From NCBI GenBank assembly GCA_017656235.1, contig JACDOF010000004.1, forward strand, positions 62,001-126,000: a stretch of DNA of 64,000 nt, read 5' to 3'. The position numbers were made by a program, and so were the translations under genes. Shown piece after piece: positions 9,784-18,538 of this stretch. The DNA is from Brevibacillus sp. (GTDB taxonomy: Bacteria; Bacillota; Bacilli; Brevibacillales; Brevibacillaceae). The first letter of the stretch is position 1. Every line of letters starts with the position of its first letter. The notes under the pieces were generated by a model. It saw nothing but the letters and a program-made list of their open reading frames with translations, was not told the DNA's origin and searched no databases.

Positions 9784-9945
9784 TTATTTGTCGGTGTCAT
9801 CCGCCGCAAGGCAGCCATTGGTCCCTTCTGTTCCGGGGCTTAGATGCTCGTCTATTGCCTGGCCAAACTGGTCAAGATCGCCAGGCTTGGCCGGCGGATA
9901 GTTGTTGCGGCGCTGCGACTTGTCCATTTTGCCGCGTCCAGCCAT
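9784..9945 (-). CDS. Small hypothetical protein (53 aa), antisense to the riboswitch read-through
   Basis: A 53-codon reading frame on the minus strand begins MAGRGKMDKSQRRNNYPPAK and ends in an acidic tail (LAADDTDK). It is hydrophilic, with no membrane segment or motif I recognise. The support is a near-perfect ribosome site, AAGGAGGTGA, 5 nt before the ATG. Its stop lies one base beyond the T-run of the SAM riboswitch terminator, so any read-through of the riboswitch makes RNA antisense to this gene. No clear promoter was found upstream. Function unknown. Confidence 0.6.
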   Translation of the reverse strand: MAGRGKMDKSQRRNNYPPAKPGDLDQFGQAIDEHLSPGTEGTNGCLAADDTDK

Positions 9946-10049
9946 CACGCTCACCTCCTTGTTGTACGCTTTAATCTGTGCAAAATCAGGCCTGCCGATG
10001 TAAACGACAGCCGTGTTGCAAACTTTTCATAATTTTTCACGTTTGGGGG

Positions 10050-10078
10050 TTGTCATCGATGCAGGGGTTCGCTATAAT
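10050..10078 (+). promoter_or_regulatory. SigA-type promoter of pheB-hom-thrCB
   Basis: TTGTCA, a 17-nt spacer and TATAAT. It would allow transcription of the operon independently of the upstream SAM riboswitch. Confidence 0.75.
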
Positions 10079-10118
10079 GTCTCCCATAGGTAAACAAATG
10101 TATTCTACAGGAGGACAC

Positions 10119-10565
10119 ATGACCAGGCGGGAAGAGAAGTATTTTCTCATTCGCTCCGATATCTTGCCGGAGTCGATCGCCAAGACGATCGAGGCCAAGA
10201 AGCTGCTGGAGTCGGGAGAAGCAGATACGGTGAATGAGGCAGTGGAGCGCGTCGGTTTAAGCCGCAGTGCCTTTTACAAGTATAAAGACGGCATTTTCCC
10301 GTTCAATGCGATGATGAGCGAAGAGATCATGACCATTACCTTTTCGCTGGAGCATCGTTCGGGGACTCTGTCCAAGGTGCTGCAGTTTGTGGCGGAGAGA
10401 GGCGGCAACATCCTGACGATCAACCAGACGATTCCGCTGCAGGGGATTGCCAACATCTCCATGTCAATCGACATGGCTCATCTCACCGTGTCGAGTACGG
10501 ATTTTCTGGATCAGCTTCAACAGATTGACGGCGTCCGACGGGCCATGATTGTTGGACGCGGGTAG
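10119..10565 (+). CDS. pheB: ACT domain-containing protein PheB (UPF0735)
   Basis: 148-residue protein of the PheB/UPF0735 family, linked by context to aromatic and aspartate-family amino-acid metabolism. The N-terminal half contains a helix-turn-helix-like segment (TVNEAVERVGLSRSAFYKYKDG). The C-terminal half is an ACT domain (LSKVLQFVAERGGNILTINQ) that normally senses an amino acid. No catalytic function is established for the family. GAGGAC precedes ATG 10119. It lies 30 nt before hom and follows obg as in B. subtilis. Confidence 0.88.
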   Translation: MTRREEKYFLIRSDILPESIAKTIEAKKLLESGEADTVNEAVERVGLSRSAFYKYKDGIFPFNAMMSEEIMTITFSLEHRSGTLSKVLQFVAERGGNILTINQTIPLQGIANISMSIDMAHLTVSSTDFLDQLQQIDGVRRAMIVGRG

Positions 10566-10595
10566 GATGGTCAGGAGGATAGGAGGACGAGAGAA

Positions 10596-11897
10596 ATGGA
10601 TAAACAGGTTGTCAAAGTGGGTTTGATGGGGTTAGGTACGGTCGGAACGGGGGTGGTACGGATCATCCGCGGTCACCAGGAAGATCTGCAGAAGCAGACA
10701 GGTTTGGCGATCGAGATCCACAAGATCCTCGTGCAGAATTTGCACAAGACAAGAAGCGTCTCCGATCTTGACGGGCGTATTACCACCGATGCCAATGACC
10801 TCTTGTACGACCCGGAAATCGATGTGATTGTGGAAGTGATCGGCGGCATTTTCCCGGCCAAAGACTACATATTGACGGCTTTGGAGCAAGGAAAGCACGT
10901 CGTCACCGCCAACAAGGATCTTATGGTACTGCACGGTGGAGAGATTCTGCAAAAAGCACAGCAAAAAGGCTGTGACGTCTTTTACGAGGCGAGTGTCGCC
11001 GGCGGGATCCCCATCCTGCGTGCGCTTGTTGAAGGGTTCTCATCGGATCGCATCACGCGGATGATGGGGATCGTCAACGGCACCACCAACTACATCCTGA
11101 CCAAGATGAGTCAGGAGGGGGCGGACTACGAAGAAGTTCTGAAGGAAGCACAGGCACTGGGCTACGCCGAAGCGGACCCCACATCGGACGTCGAAGGGCT
11201 TGATGCGGCCCGCAAGATGGCCATTCTGGCAACGCTCGGCTTCCGTGTGCCGATGAACCTGGATGATGTGGAAGTAAAAGGAATCAGTCAGGTGAGCAAA
11301 GAGGACATCGCATACGGAAAACAGATGGGTTACGAGATGAAGCTGCTGGGGATTGCCCGTCGCGATGACGATGAAATTGAAGTGAGTGTCCAGCCGACGA
11401 TGGTTCCTGCATCCCATCCGCTCGCAACCGTAAACGGCGTGTTCAATGCGGTCTATGTGCACGGGGAGGCGGTTGGCGAAACCATGTTTTACGGGCCGGG
11501 TGCAGGTGAGCTTCCTACTGCTACGGCTGTCGTGTCAGACCTTGTAACGGTGGTGAAAAACATGAAATTGGGTGTGAACGGACGAGGTATGGTTGCTCCG
11601 TACAAAGAGAAAAAACTGAAAGACGACCAGAAAAAAGTGTCGAAGTACTTCCTTCGGTTGATCGTTGCCGATCAGCGCGGCGTACTGGCGCAAATTACGC
11701 AGCTGCTGGCCGACAACGACATCAGCCTGGATCAAGTGCTGCAGCAGCCCTACAACGGCGGACAGCAGTCGGAAATCATCATGGTGACTCACCATGCGGC
11801 GAAGAGCAGCATGGATACGGTGCTCGCCGCGCTTTCCGACATGCCGGTGATTCACGAGCTGAAAAGCTGCTACCGGGTGGAAGGGGGCGAGATGTAA
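10596..11897 (+). CDS. hom: Homoserine dehydrogenase
   Basis: Reduces aspartate semialdehyde to L-homoserine, the branch point to threonine and methionine. The 433 residues comprise the NAD(P)-binding motif [13 protein letters not shown], the catalytic domain ([26 protein letters not shown]) and a C-terminal ACT domain from about residue 352 ([19 protein letters not shown]), which usually mediates threonine feedback. Its stop shares a base with the thrC start. A SAM riboswitch about 1 kb upstream on the same strand would make sense for homoserine supply to methionine. Confidence 0.96.
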   Translation: MDKQVVKVGLMGLGTVGTGVVRIIRGHQEDLQKQTGLAIEIHKILVQNLHKTRSVSDLDGRITTDANDLLYDPEIDVIVEVIGGIFPAKDYILTALEQGKHVVTANKDLMVLHGGEILQKAQQKGCDVFYEASVAGGIPILRALVEGFSSDRITRMMGIVNGTTNYILTKMSQEGADYEEVLKEAQALGYAEADPTSDVEGLDAARKMAILATLGFRVPMNLDDVEVKGISQVSKEDIAYGKQMGYEMKLLGIARRDDDEIEVSVQPTMVPASHPLATVNGVFNAVYVHGEAVGETMFYGPGAGELPTATAVVSDLVTVVKNMKLGVNGRGMVAPYKEKKLKDDQKKVSKYFLRLIVADQRGVLAQITQLLADNDISLDQVLQQPYNGGQQSEIIMVTHHAAKSSMDTVLAALSDMPVIHELKSCYRVEGGEM

Positions 11898-12997
11898 TGT
11901 CTCACTCCGCCGGGACATTTCGACATGCGGCGCGGCAGTCCGGTGTGATCGCCCGCTACCGCTCGTTTTTGCCCGTAACCGAAAAAACGCCGGAATTGAC
12001 CCTGCATGAGGGCAGCACGCCGCTGATTTACGCACCCAATCTTTCAAAACAGTTGGGAGTAGAGCTGTACTTTAAATACGAAGGACTCAACCCGACCGGT
12101 TCGTTCAAAGACCGCGGGATGGTCATGGCGGTGGCCAAAGCGGTGGAGGAAGGGAGCACGACGATCATGTGTGCATCCACCGGAAACACTTCGGCTGCCG
12201 CTGCCGCCTACGCGGCACGGGCGGGATTGCGCTGTATCGTCCTGATCCCCAATGGCAACATCGCATTGGGCAAGCTGGCCCAAGCTGTCGTGTACGGGGC
12301 GGAAGTGATCGCCATTGAAGGAAACTTTGACGAAGCTCTGCGCATTGTGCGGGAAATTACGGCCTCTGAACCGATTACGCTGGTCAACTCCGTCAATCCC
12401 TATCGTATTGAAGGGCAGAAGACAGCAGCGTTCGAAGTTTGTGACGATCTGGGGAAAGCACCTGACATCCTCGCGATTCCGGTTGGCAATGCCGGCAACA
12501 TCACGGCCTACTGGAAAGGATTTAAGGAGTATCGGGAAGCAGGAAAGATCGAAAGCGTGCCGAAAATGTACGGCTTTCAGGCGGCAGGTGCGGCACCGTT
12601 GGTTCACGGTCAGACAGTGCCAAATCCGGAGACGATCGCCACGGCGATCCGCATCGGCAACCCTGCCAGCAAGGACGGGGCGCTCAACGCGATCAGGGAG
12701 TCCAACGGTCACATTGATGCGGTCACTGACGAAGAGATTCTGGAGGCATACAAACGATTGGCGAGCGCAGAAGGGATCTTCTGCGAACCGGCATCAGCCG
12801 CTTCCCTTGCCGGGGTGATCAAGCTGCGCAAAAGCGGCAAGCTGCCGGAGGGTCTGACGATCGCCTGCGTACTCACCGGCCACGGACTAAAAGATCCCAA
12901 CATCGCATTAAACGCGGTGGCTGTCGAGCCACGTACCGTACCGGCCAGCCGGGAAGCGGTGATGGCGATAATCCGGAAAGGAAAAGCCAATGAGTAA
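11897..12997 (+). CDS. thrC: Threonine synthase
   Basis: PLP enzyme converting O-phosphohomoserine to threonine. At 366 residues it belongs to the shorter bacterial class. The PLP lysine is K71 in [11 protein letters not shown], and the phosphate-binding loop is [12 protein letters not shown]. The start ATG overlaps the hom stop (TAATG), so translation is coupled. The first 15 residues are longer than in many homologues, which start close to [20 protein letters not shown], but no better ribosome site lies nearer. Confidence 0.95.
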   Translation: MSHSAGTFRHAARQSGVIARYRSFLPVTEKTPELTLHEGSTPLIYAPNLSKQLGVELYFKYEGLNPTGSFKDRGMVMAVAKAVEEGSTTIMCASTGNTSAAAAAYAARAGLRCIVLIPNGNIALGKLAQAVVYGAEVIAIEGNFDEALRIVREITASEPITLVNSVNPYRIEGQKTAAFEVCDDLGKAPDILAIPVGNAGNITAYWKGFKEYREAGKIESVPKMYGFQAAGAAPLVHGQTVPNPETIATAIRIGNPASKDGALNAIRESNGHIDAVTDEEILEAYKRLASAEGIFCEPASAASLAGVIKLRKSGKLPEGLTIACVLTGHGLKDPNIALNAVAVEPRTVPASREAVMAIIRKGKANE

Positions 12998-13946
12998 GAA
13001 CGGAACGGACCAGGTTGTGCGGGTTCGGGTCCCGGCCAGCACTGCCAATCTGGGGCCGGGTTTTGACGCCATCGGCATGGCCTTTCAATTGTATACGACA
13101 ATCACGATGCGACTCGCTGACACGACGGAAGTTCGCCCGCTGAGTGCGGAACTGGCCCAACTGCCGACAGGCAAAGAGAATCTCTTGTACCGCGCAGCTG
13201 CCTCTTTGTTCCGGGAGGCCGGATACCCTGAGCCGGAATTGTACATCGAAGTGGACAGTGAGATACCGCTTACCCGCGGTCTTGGGAGCAGTGCGGCGGC
13301 GCTGATTGGCGCTTTGGCAGGGGCCAACCGCCTGGCAGGCGCTCCCTTTAGCCGTGAACAGCTGTATGCGATCGCGGCCAGATGGGAGGGGCATCCGGAC
13401 AACGTGGGTGCCTCCCTGTTTGGGGGTGTCGTGGTGGCAACCATGCCGGAGACGGAAGAACGCCTTGCTCCGATTCCGTATGTTCGCCTGCCGGTTCCGG
13501 CCCAACTGGAGACGTTGGTCGTGATCCCCGAATTTGAACTGCCGACGGAAAAGGCGCGTTCTGCCCTGCCCGAGCGCTATGATCGGAGAGACATGATCTA
13601 CAATGTCGGCCGCAGCAGCCTGCTGGTCGCCGCTCTGGCACAGGGGCGGCTTGATCTACTGAGCCAGGCGATGCGCGACCGCTTGCACCAACCATACCGC
13701 TGTCCGCTTGTCCCCGGGCTGAGCGAAATGCTCCAACAGGCCGCGGAAAACGGCGCGCTCGGTGCTGCTCTCAGCGGTGCGGGACCGACAATCCTGTTCT
13801 TCTATACCGGTGAGGAACAGCAACAACGCTTGCTTTCCTTCGTGGAACGGGTGATGTCCGCTCACACTGTCGGGTACCGGACGATGGTCTTGCTTCCCGA
13901 CCAAACTGGTGCAACAATTGACGTGATCGAACCGTTTGGCGCATAA
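12990..13946 (+). CDS. thrB: Homoserine kinase
   Basis: GHMP-family kinase that phosphorylates homoserine for ThrC. The 318 residues contain [18 protein letters not shown] at the N terminus, the ATP-binding [12 protein letters not shown] loop and the C-terminal [13 protein letters not shown] motif. The start overlaps the thrC end by 8 bases. hom-thrC-thrB order is the classical Bacillus threonine operon. pheA follows after 42 nt without a terminator, so read-through is likely. Confidence 0.96.
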   Translation: MSKNGTDQVVRVRVPASTANLGPGFDAIGMAFQLYTTITMRLADTTEVRPLSAELAQLPTGKENLLYRAAASLFREAGYPEPELYIEVDSEIPLTRGLGSSAAALIGALAGANRLAGAPFSREQLYAIAARWEGHPDNVGASLFGGVVVATMPETEERLAPIPYVRLPVPAQLETLVVIPEFELPTEKARSALPERYDRRDMIYNVGRSSLLVAALAQGRLDLLSQAMRDRLHQPYRCPLVPGLSEMLQQAAENGALGAALSGAGPTILFFYTGEEQQQRLLSFVERVMSAHTVGYRTMVLLPDQTGATIDVIEPFGA

Positions 13947-13988
13947 TATACAGATATACAAGAATCGCGCCAAAAGGGATAGGAGAGA

Positions 13989-14867
13989 ATGATGAGAAAC
14001 AAGATCGCTTATTTGGGACCGGCCGGCACATTTACAGAGGAAGCAGCCCGCGTGCTGCCGTTGGCGGATGTCCAGTACATCCCGCATGCCAGTATCATGC
14101 ACGCCCTCGATGCGGTAGCCAATGATGAGGCACACTTCGCGGTCGTCCCGATCGAGAACTCCATCGAAGGTTCGGTCAACTCTACCCTGGATTGTCTGAT
14201 CCACTCCTTGGAACTGCCGATCCTGGCCGAGGTGGCTTTGCCGATTACCCAGCATCTGGTGGTTGCCCGACGGGAGGAGCCTCTGCCGCTGTCGGCGATT
14301 ACCAAGGTACTTTCCCATCCGCATGCGGTTGCGCAGTGCCACCACTTTCTCAATCAGCATCTGCCGCAGGTGGAGATCGAGTATACCAACAGTACGGCCA
14401 TGGCGGCGCAGCTCGTCAGCCAACACCCGGAAGAAAGATGGGCCGCGATAGCCACCCGTTTGAGCGTTGAGATTTATCCGCTGATGTTTGTGCGGAACAA
14501 CATTGAAGATTTCCCCAACAACTATACCCGCTTTGTCCTGGTCGGCAAGCAGCCGGTGAAGCTGCCGAAGACAGAAGCAGAAAAGACGACGATCCTGGTT
14601 ACCCTTCCGGAAGATTTTCCCGGTGCGCTCTATCAGGTTTTGGCTGCCTTCGCTTGGCGCAAGATCAACCTCTCACGGATCGAATCACGCCCGACCAAGA
14701 AGGGATTGGGCAGTTACCACTTTGTGATTGACATTGAACAGAGGATGGATGAGGTTCTGCTGCCTGGTGCCTTTGCCGAGATCGAAGCGCTTGGATGCCA
14801 GGTTCGCCAGCTTGGTACGTATCCGGTCTATCTCAAGGAAAACACGTTGTCGGCGAATAAGGGATAG
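13989..14867 (+). CDS. pheA: Prephenate dehydratase
   Basis: Converts prephenate to phenylpyruvate for phenylalanine synthesis. It is the monofunctional 292-residue form: a PDT domain (YLGPAGTFTEEAA, PIENSIEGSVNSTLD, catalytic-region ATRLSVEIY) and a C-terminal ACT regulatory domain (residues about 200-280) with the ESRP motif of the phenylalanine-binding site. There is no chorismate mutase domain. Two adjacent in-frame ATGs (13989, 13992) follow ATAGGAGAG. It is the last gene of the run that starts at pheB and ends in a strong terminator. Confidence 0.96.
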   Translation: MMRNKIAYLGPAGTFTEEAARVLPLADVQYIPHASIMHALDAVANDEAHFAVVPIENSIEGSVNSTLDCLIHSLELPILAEVALPITQHLVVARREEPLPLSAITKVLSHPHAVAQCHHFLNQHLPQVEIEYTNSTAMAAQLVSQHPEERWAAIATRLSVEIYPLMFVRNNIEDFPNNYTRFVLVGKQPVKLPKTEAEKTTILVTLPEDFPGALYQVLAAFAWRKINLSRIESRPTKKGLGSYHFVIDIEQRMDEVLLPGAFAEIEALGCQVRQLGTYPVYLKENTLSANKG

Positions 14868-14877
14868 CATGCAGACT

Positions 14878-14909
14878 GCCGGGGGAGGTACCTGTCCCTC
14901 GGCTTTTTT
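14878..14909 (+). terminator. Terminator after pheA
   Basis: GCCGGGGGA and TCCCTCGGC form a 9-bp stem with one G-U pair, followed by six T. Confidence 0.88.
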
Positions 14910-14990
14910 ACGGAATTGTTGTGGGAGCTTTGACAGCGTATTTACGCATCACATGGCAGTGAATTGTTTTTACATTTGCGTTGAAAGTGA

Positions 14991-15019
14991 TTGACGAGTC
15001 AATCAGCCCGTTTTATAAT
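14991..15019 (+). promoter_or_regulatory. SigA-type promoter of ilvE
   Basis: TTGACG, a 17-nt spacer and a perfect TATAAT, 64 nt before the start codon. Confidence 0.85.
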
Positions 15020-15082
15020 CGTATCCATACTCAGAAAGTTTTGTCGATTTTACACATGGTGAGATGGTGGAGGGAGAACCAG

Positions 15083-15994
15083 ATGGCAACACAGTGGATC
15101 TATTTGAATGGAGAATTTGTCGAAAAAGAAAATGCCAAAATCTCTGTTTACGATCACGGCTTTCTCTATGGAGATGGCGTATTCGAAGGGATTCGCGTAT
15201 ACAACGGAAATATTTTTAAACTGAGGGAACATATCGAGCGTCTCTACGAATCAGCTCTGTCGATATTGCTGGAGATTCCAATGACCATTGAGGAAATGAT
15301 GGAAAAAGTAGTGGAGACGGTTCGCCGCAATGAACTTCGTGATGCTTACATCCGACTGGTCGTATCTCGCGGTACAGGCGATTTGGGACTTGATCCACGC
15401 AATTGCAAAGCACCCAACGTGGTGATAATTGTCGAACAATTGCAACTTTTCCCGAAGGAGCTGTATGAAAAAGGAATGCGGATCATCACTGTTCCGACGC
15501 GGCGCAACAAACCGGATGCGCTCAATCCCAAGATTAAATCACTCAACTACTTAAATAACGTGCTGGTGCGGATTGAAGCGCACCTGGCTGGTGTCAGCGA
15601 GGCACTCATGCTCAACAGTGAAGGGTACGTTGCGGAGGGCTCGGGCGACAATGTGTTCATCGTGAAAAAAGGGGTCCTTTACACTCCGCCGTGCTACGTT
15701 GGAGCACTGGACGGCATTACCCGCCAAACGATTATCGAAATCGCGCGGAAACTGGGGTACACCGTCAAGGAAGAGCCGTTTACCAGACACGACGTGTACG
15801 TGGCAGATGAGGTGTTCCTGACGGGAACGGCTGCCGAAGTGATCTCCGTGGTGGAGGTAGACGGTCGAAAGATTAAGGACGGCGTACCGGGACCGGTAAC
15901 AGCACACCTGTTGAGCGAGTTCCGCCGTTATGTGCAGGAAGACGGTGTGAAGGTGTACGAAGAGGAGAGCGGCGTCCTGCCCAAGATGGGATAA
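15083..15994 (+). CDS. ilvE: Branched-chain amino-acid aminotransferase
   Basis: Class IV PLP transaminase for the last step of leucine, isoleucine and valine synthesis. The 303 residues contain YDHGFLYGDGVFEGIRVY, the PLP lysine K152 in NPKIKSLNYLNN, and EGSGDNVFIV. ATG 15083 is set by GTGGAGGGAG. The frame is open 102 bases further upstream, but those codons overlap the promoter. D-amino-acid transaminase and aminodeoxychorismate lyase share this fold, but the motifs and length fit IlvE best. It is monocistronic, with its own promoter and terminator. Confidence 0.93.
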   Translation: MATQWIYLNGEFVEKENAKISVYDHGFLYGDGVFEGIRVYNGNIFKLREHIERLYESALSILLEIPMTIEEMMEKVVETVRRNELRDAYIRLVVSRGTGDLGLDPRNCKAPNVVIIVEQLQLFPKELYEKGMRIITVPTRRNKPDALNPKIKSLNYLNNVLVRIEAHLAGVSEALMLNSEGYVAEGSGDNVFIVKKGVLYTPPCYVGALDGITRQTIIEIARKLGYTVKEEPFTRHDVYVADEVFLTGTAAEVISVVEVDGRKIKDGVPGPVTAHLLSEFRRYVQEDGVKVYEEESGVLPKMG

Positions 15995-16008
15995 CCGAAA
16001 GGAATACC

Positions 16009-16037
16009 AGACGGCCTGAAATCGGGCCGTCTTTTTT
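16009..16037 (+). terminator. Terminator of ilvE
   Basis: AGACGGCC/GGCCGTCT perfect stem followed by a T run. Confidence 0.9.
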
Positions 16038-16167
16038 AACGTTCCCTGCGGATACGCCGTTTCGCTTGGCAGGTTGGCCAAACCGTTCGCTGGCGAAAAA
16101 CCGCCCGCACTCGTTTCCAGCGAGAGTTTTGGCACTCAACCAGTACCGTATGGCGCCCTGTTCGCCC

Positions 16168-16213
16168 CAAAGCGAGTTCTGACAGGAAAATGGCCGCCTC
16201 CCCCTCTCCAAAC
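16168..16213 (+). repeat. Intergenic repeat, copy B
   Basis: Shares 20 identical bases (CAAAGCGAGTTCTGACAGGA) and a further diverged block with copy A at 9651-9733. It is like copy A with the internal 34 bases removed. It sits in the 270-bp gap 16038-16306 between ilvE and the LysM gene, which otherwise holds short inverted repeats such as TCGCTGG/CCAGCGA (16089-16120) and no convincing gene. Confidence 0.6.
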
Positions 16214-16306
16214 TTGGGCTTAAGATCCCGCGTGAAGGGCTGTGAGCAAATTGCCTATGGGTGCATACCATGATAGGGATCTGGAACAAGGAAGGAGAGT
16301 ACGTGC

Positions 16307-17446
16307 GTGAAGATTCATATCGTCCAGGAAGATGACACCATGCGCAAGATCGCCAAACAGTACGGTGTTGATATGAGAGATTTGTTGCGCGTCAACAGTG
16401 AGGTGCAGGATCCCGATCGGCTTACGCCGGGAGTCAAGATCAAGATACCGGTCCGGCAGGTTCCTCTGCGTTCGCGGAGAGAGCAAATGGAAAAGGATGA
16501 TGTTCCGGCCAGGCAGCTCAATGAGGTGCCGGCTGAGATCTCCGAGGAGGAACCGCAAATCCCTTCTACCTTGCCCCGCATGATCGATCCAGAAACTGTA
16601 GAAGAGGAGATTCGACAAACAGAACGGCAGCAGCATTCGGAAAGGCAGCAGAAGGAGCCGCAAAACCAATCGAAAAAAGCGGAGCCGCGCGTTCAGCAGC
16701 AGCCGGAAGCGGGAGCACAGGTGAAAGCGGCGCCGCCGACAAGAAAAACGATTCCGGTTTCCTACAAGCCCGTGTATCCACCCCATGCACAAAAACGGAT
16801 GACACCAGCCCTTTCTCACCAGACGCCTTCCTACTATCCACCGCAAATGATGCCGCAGCCACATGGATCGTCCATGATGCCGTCGCTCATGATGCCGCAG
16901 CCACATGGATCGTCCATGATGCCATCGCTCATGATGCCGCAGCCATACAGTACGTCCATGATGCCGCCGGTGATGACGCCAGCCCTGATGATGCAGCTGC
17001 CACCGAATACGCCGCCGGTCATGCCGGCGCTCCCTTCGGTAAACATTCCATCGCATGTTTTTCCATTACCGCTGCTGCATCTTCCCGACGCTTCATCACT
17101 GATGATGGCGCAGTACGGACCGTCAATGATGGCGGGCCCCGAATACCTGTCCGGATACAGCGATCCGTACGACGATTACAGCAAACCAACAAGGGAAAAC
17201 AGGAAGCTGAGCACACAGGAAGGCAGCAAAGCCGCCCACCGGAAAGCATACGATATGGGCTCTGATGAATCGTATCAGGTGCCTTGGCCTCACGGTTATC
17301 CGGCCGGGAATCCCTCTTTTGCCCCTGCACACCCTGGGATGAGCAGCACGATGTACCCCCCTCATCAGGCGATGCCGTATTTGCCCCGCCAAGAGGTGTG
17401 GCCGTCCTGGGAGGAAGGGTATGAAGAATCCTCTTCAAGCCAATGA
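16307..17446 (+). CDS. SafA-like LysM spore-coat morphogenetic protein
   Basis: N-terminal LysM domain (residues 1-48, HIVQEDDTMRKIAKQYGVD...LTPGVKIKIPV) followed by a long low-complexity tail rich in Met, Pro, Gln and Ser, 379 residues in all. In B. subtilis SafA has this plan: LysM targets it to the cortex-coat interface, where it organises the inner coat. Position after the pheB-pheA region also fits safA. The tail contains tandem copies of a 14-residue unit (MMPQPHGSSMMPSL). The start is a GTG after GGAGAG. A sigma-E-like -10 sequence, CATACCAT, occurs at 16264 without a well-spaced -35. SpoVID is less likely because its LysM is C-terminal. Confidence 0.8.
   Translation: MKIHIVQEDDTMRKIAKQYGVDMRDLLRVNSEVQDPDRLTPGVKIKIPVRQVPLRSRREQMEKDDVPARQLNEVPAEISEEEPQIPSTLPRMIDPETVEEEIRQTERQQHSERQQKEPQNQSKKAEPRVQQQPEAGAQVKAAPPTRKTIPVSYKPVYPPHAQKRMTPALSHQTPSYYPPQMMPQPHGSSMMPSLMMPQPHGSSMMPSLMMPQPYSTSMMPPVMTPALMMQLPPNTPPVMPALPSVNIPSHVFPLPLLHLPDASSLMMAQYGPSMMAGPEYLSGYSDPYDDYSKPTRENRKLSTQEGSKAAHRKAYDMGSDESYQVPWPHGYPAGNPSFAPAHPGMSSTMYPPHQAMPYLPRQEVWPSWEEGYEESSSSQ
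16847..16972 (+). repeat. Tandem 42-bp coding repeat (3 units)
   Basis: Three consecutive 42-base units at 16847, 16889 and 16931. The first two are almost identical and encode MMPQPHGSSMMPSL; the third is diverged (MMPQPYSTSMMPPV). In-frame repeats of this kind change copy number easily by slippage. Confidence 0.9.
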
Positions 17447-17455
17447 AGGCTGCGC

Positions 17456-18481
17456 ATGAACGAGGACTTTCTAACTGCCATTCAAAAGGCGTTCGGCTGC
17501 CAAATCCTCGGGGTGAAACCGCGTCGCAACGTATTGTTCCTGCGAACGGATAGGGGCAACTGGGTTGTCAAGGAGTACAGGGATCTGCAAAAAGCGCAGT
17601 GGGTTACACATATGTCCCAAGTCCTTTTCGGAAACGGGTTTACCCGGACGGTCAGTTACCAAAGCAGCAAGGATGGCGAGCTTGTTTTTCCATATGGCGA
17701 CCGCTTTTATACCGTAATGAAAGAAATTAACGGCAGAGAGGCGAAATACACATCGGTTTACGATGTGATGCAGGCCGCCCGCACCCTGGCTCATTTTCAT
17801 TGCGCCGCGAGAGGACTCCCTCCATTTTCGCAGCCGCTTGGCTGTAGGCCGCCGCTCTTGGAAAAATGGGAAACGCGATTGGCTGATTTTATCCGCATCA
17901 CCGATAGAATCCACGTGCGAGGGCCTGTCAACCGGCTGGAGGCGGTGATCCAACATGTTGCGAGGGATGTTATACAGGATGCGCGGGAAGTCCTCGACCA
18001 ATCCCGCCACATGCCGATGATTACCGAGATGCACCGGGCTATGCAGGAGGGAACCATTGCCCATCGGGACGTAGCCAGTCACAATTTTTTATTGACACCT
18101 GGCAATGAGTGCTACCTGATTGATCTTGACACGGCCTATTTTGATATGCAGTTGGTCGATTTGGTTCAGTTTCTCGGTCGGCTCATGTTGATGCAGGAAT
18201 ACCGGATAGGTGTTTTCATTGAGGTGCTCAACACCTACAGCAGGGTGATCCCGCTCAATGAGCACCAAATCCGCATGATTTACCGGTTGATGCGGTATCC
18301 GGAAAATATTTTGCGCGAGGTAACCGGTGTGTACAATCGGCGCCCCGGCTACCGTGCCCGCGGCGCGTTACAACTGCTGCAGTTGGAGAGACAATACTGG
18401 CGGCAGCGCAGCCATTTCCTTACGGCTGAACACCTCGTGGTGGGAAGTGGACCGTTCTGGCAAAAGTCCGCCACGATATGA
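17456..18481 (+). CDS. CotS/YsxE/YutH-family spore-coat kinase-like protein
   Basis: 341-residue protein of the CotS family, which adopts an aminoglycoside-phosphotransferase/kinase fold and is found in spore coats. The N-terminal lobe has a lysine strand (NWVVKEYRD). The catalytic-type motifs HRDVASHNFLL (HxD...N) and YLIDLDTAYFD (metal-binding IDxD) look intact, so a real phosphotransferase activity cannot be excluded; no substrate is established for the family. It lies 9 nt after the LysM gene and is surely co-transcribed with it, in the mother cell if sigma-E controls the pair. B. subtilis pairs spoVID with ysxE in the same way. Confidence 0.82.
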   Translation: MNEDFLTAIQKAFGCQILGVKPRRNVLFLRTDRGNWVVKEYRDLQKAQWVTHMSQVLFGNGFTRTVSYQSSKDGELVFPYGDRFYTVMKEINGREAKYTSVYDVMQAARTLAHFHCAARGLPPFSQPLGCRPPLLEKWETRLADFIRITDRIHVRGPVNRLEAVIQHVARDVIQDAREVLDQSRHMPMITEMHRAMQEGTIAHRDVASHNFLLTPGNECYLIDLDTAYFDMQLVDLVQFLGRLMLMQEYRIGVFIEVLNTYSRVIPLNEHQIRMIYRLMRYPENILREVTGVYNRRPGYRARGALQLLQLERQYWRQRSHFLTAEHLVVGSGPFWQKSATI

Positions 18482-18490
18482 ACTGACATA

Positions 18491-18525
18491 CAAAAAGCTG
18501 ATGACCGCTGGCCATCAGCTTCTTC
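18491..18525. terminator. Bidirectional terminator between convergent genes
   Basis: AAGCTGATG/CATCAGCTT stem with a T-rich flank in both directions (TTCTTC on plus, TTTTTG on minus). It serves the CotS-like gene and the convergent nucleotidase gene. Confidence 0.75.
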
Positions 18526-18538
18526 ATTCCGGCATGAA

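Noticed and set aside
9602-10032. Plus-strand frames between the riboswitch and pheB (from 9602 and 9844)
   Set aside because: They start inside the SAM aptamer or lack a ribosome site, so they do not provide a target gene for the riboswitch.
15873-16289. 138-codon minus-strand frame across the ilvE end and the intergenic repeat
   Set aside because: No ribosome site, and it crosses the ilvE terminator. It was kept only as a pointer that the repeat may be part of a longer decayed element.
16220-17056. 278-codon histidine/arginine-rich frame on the minus strand
   Set aside because: Low-complexity artefact of the repeats in the LysM gene read in reverse.
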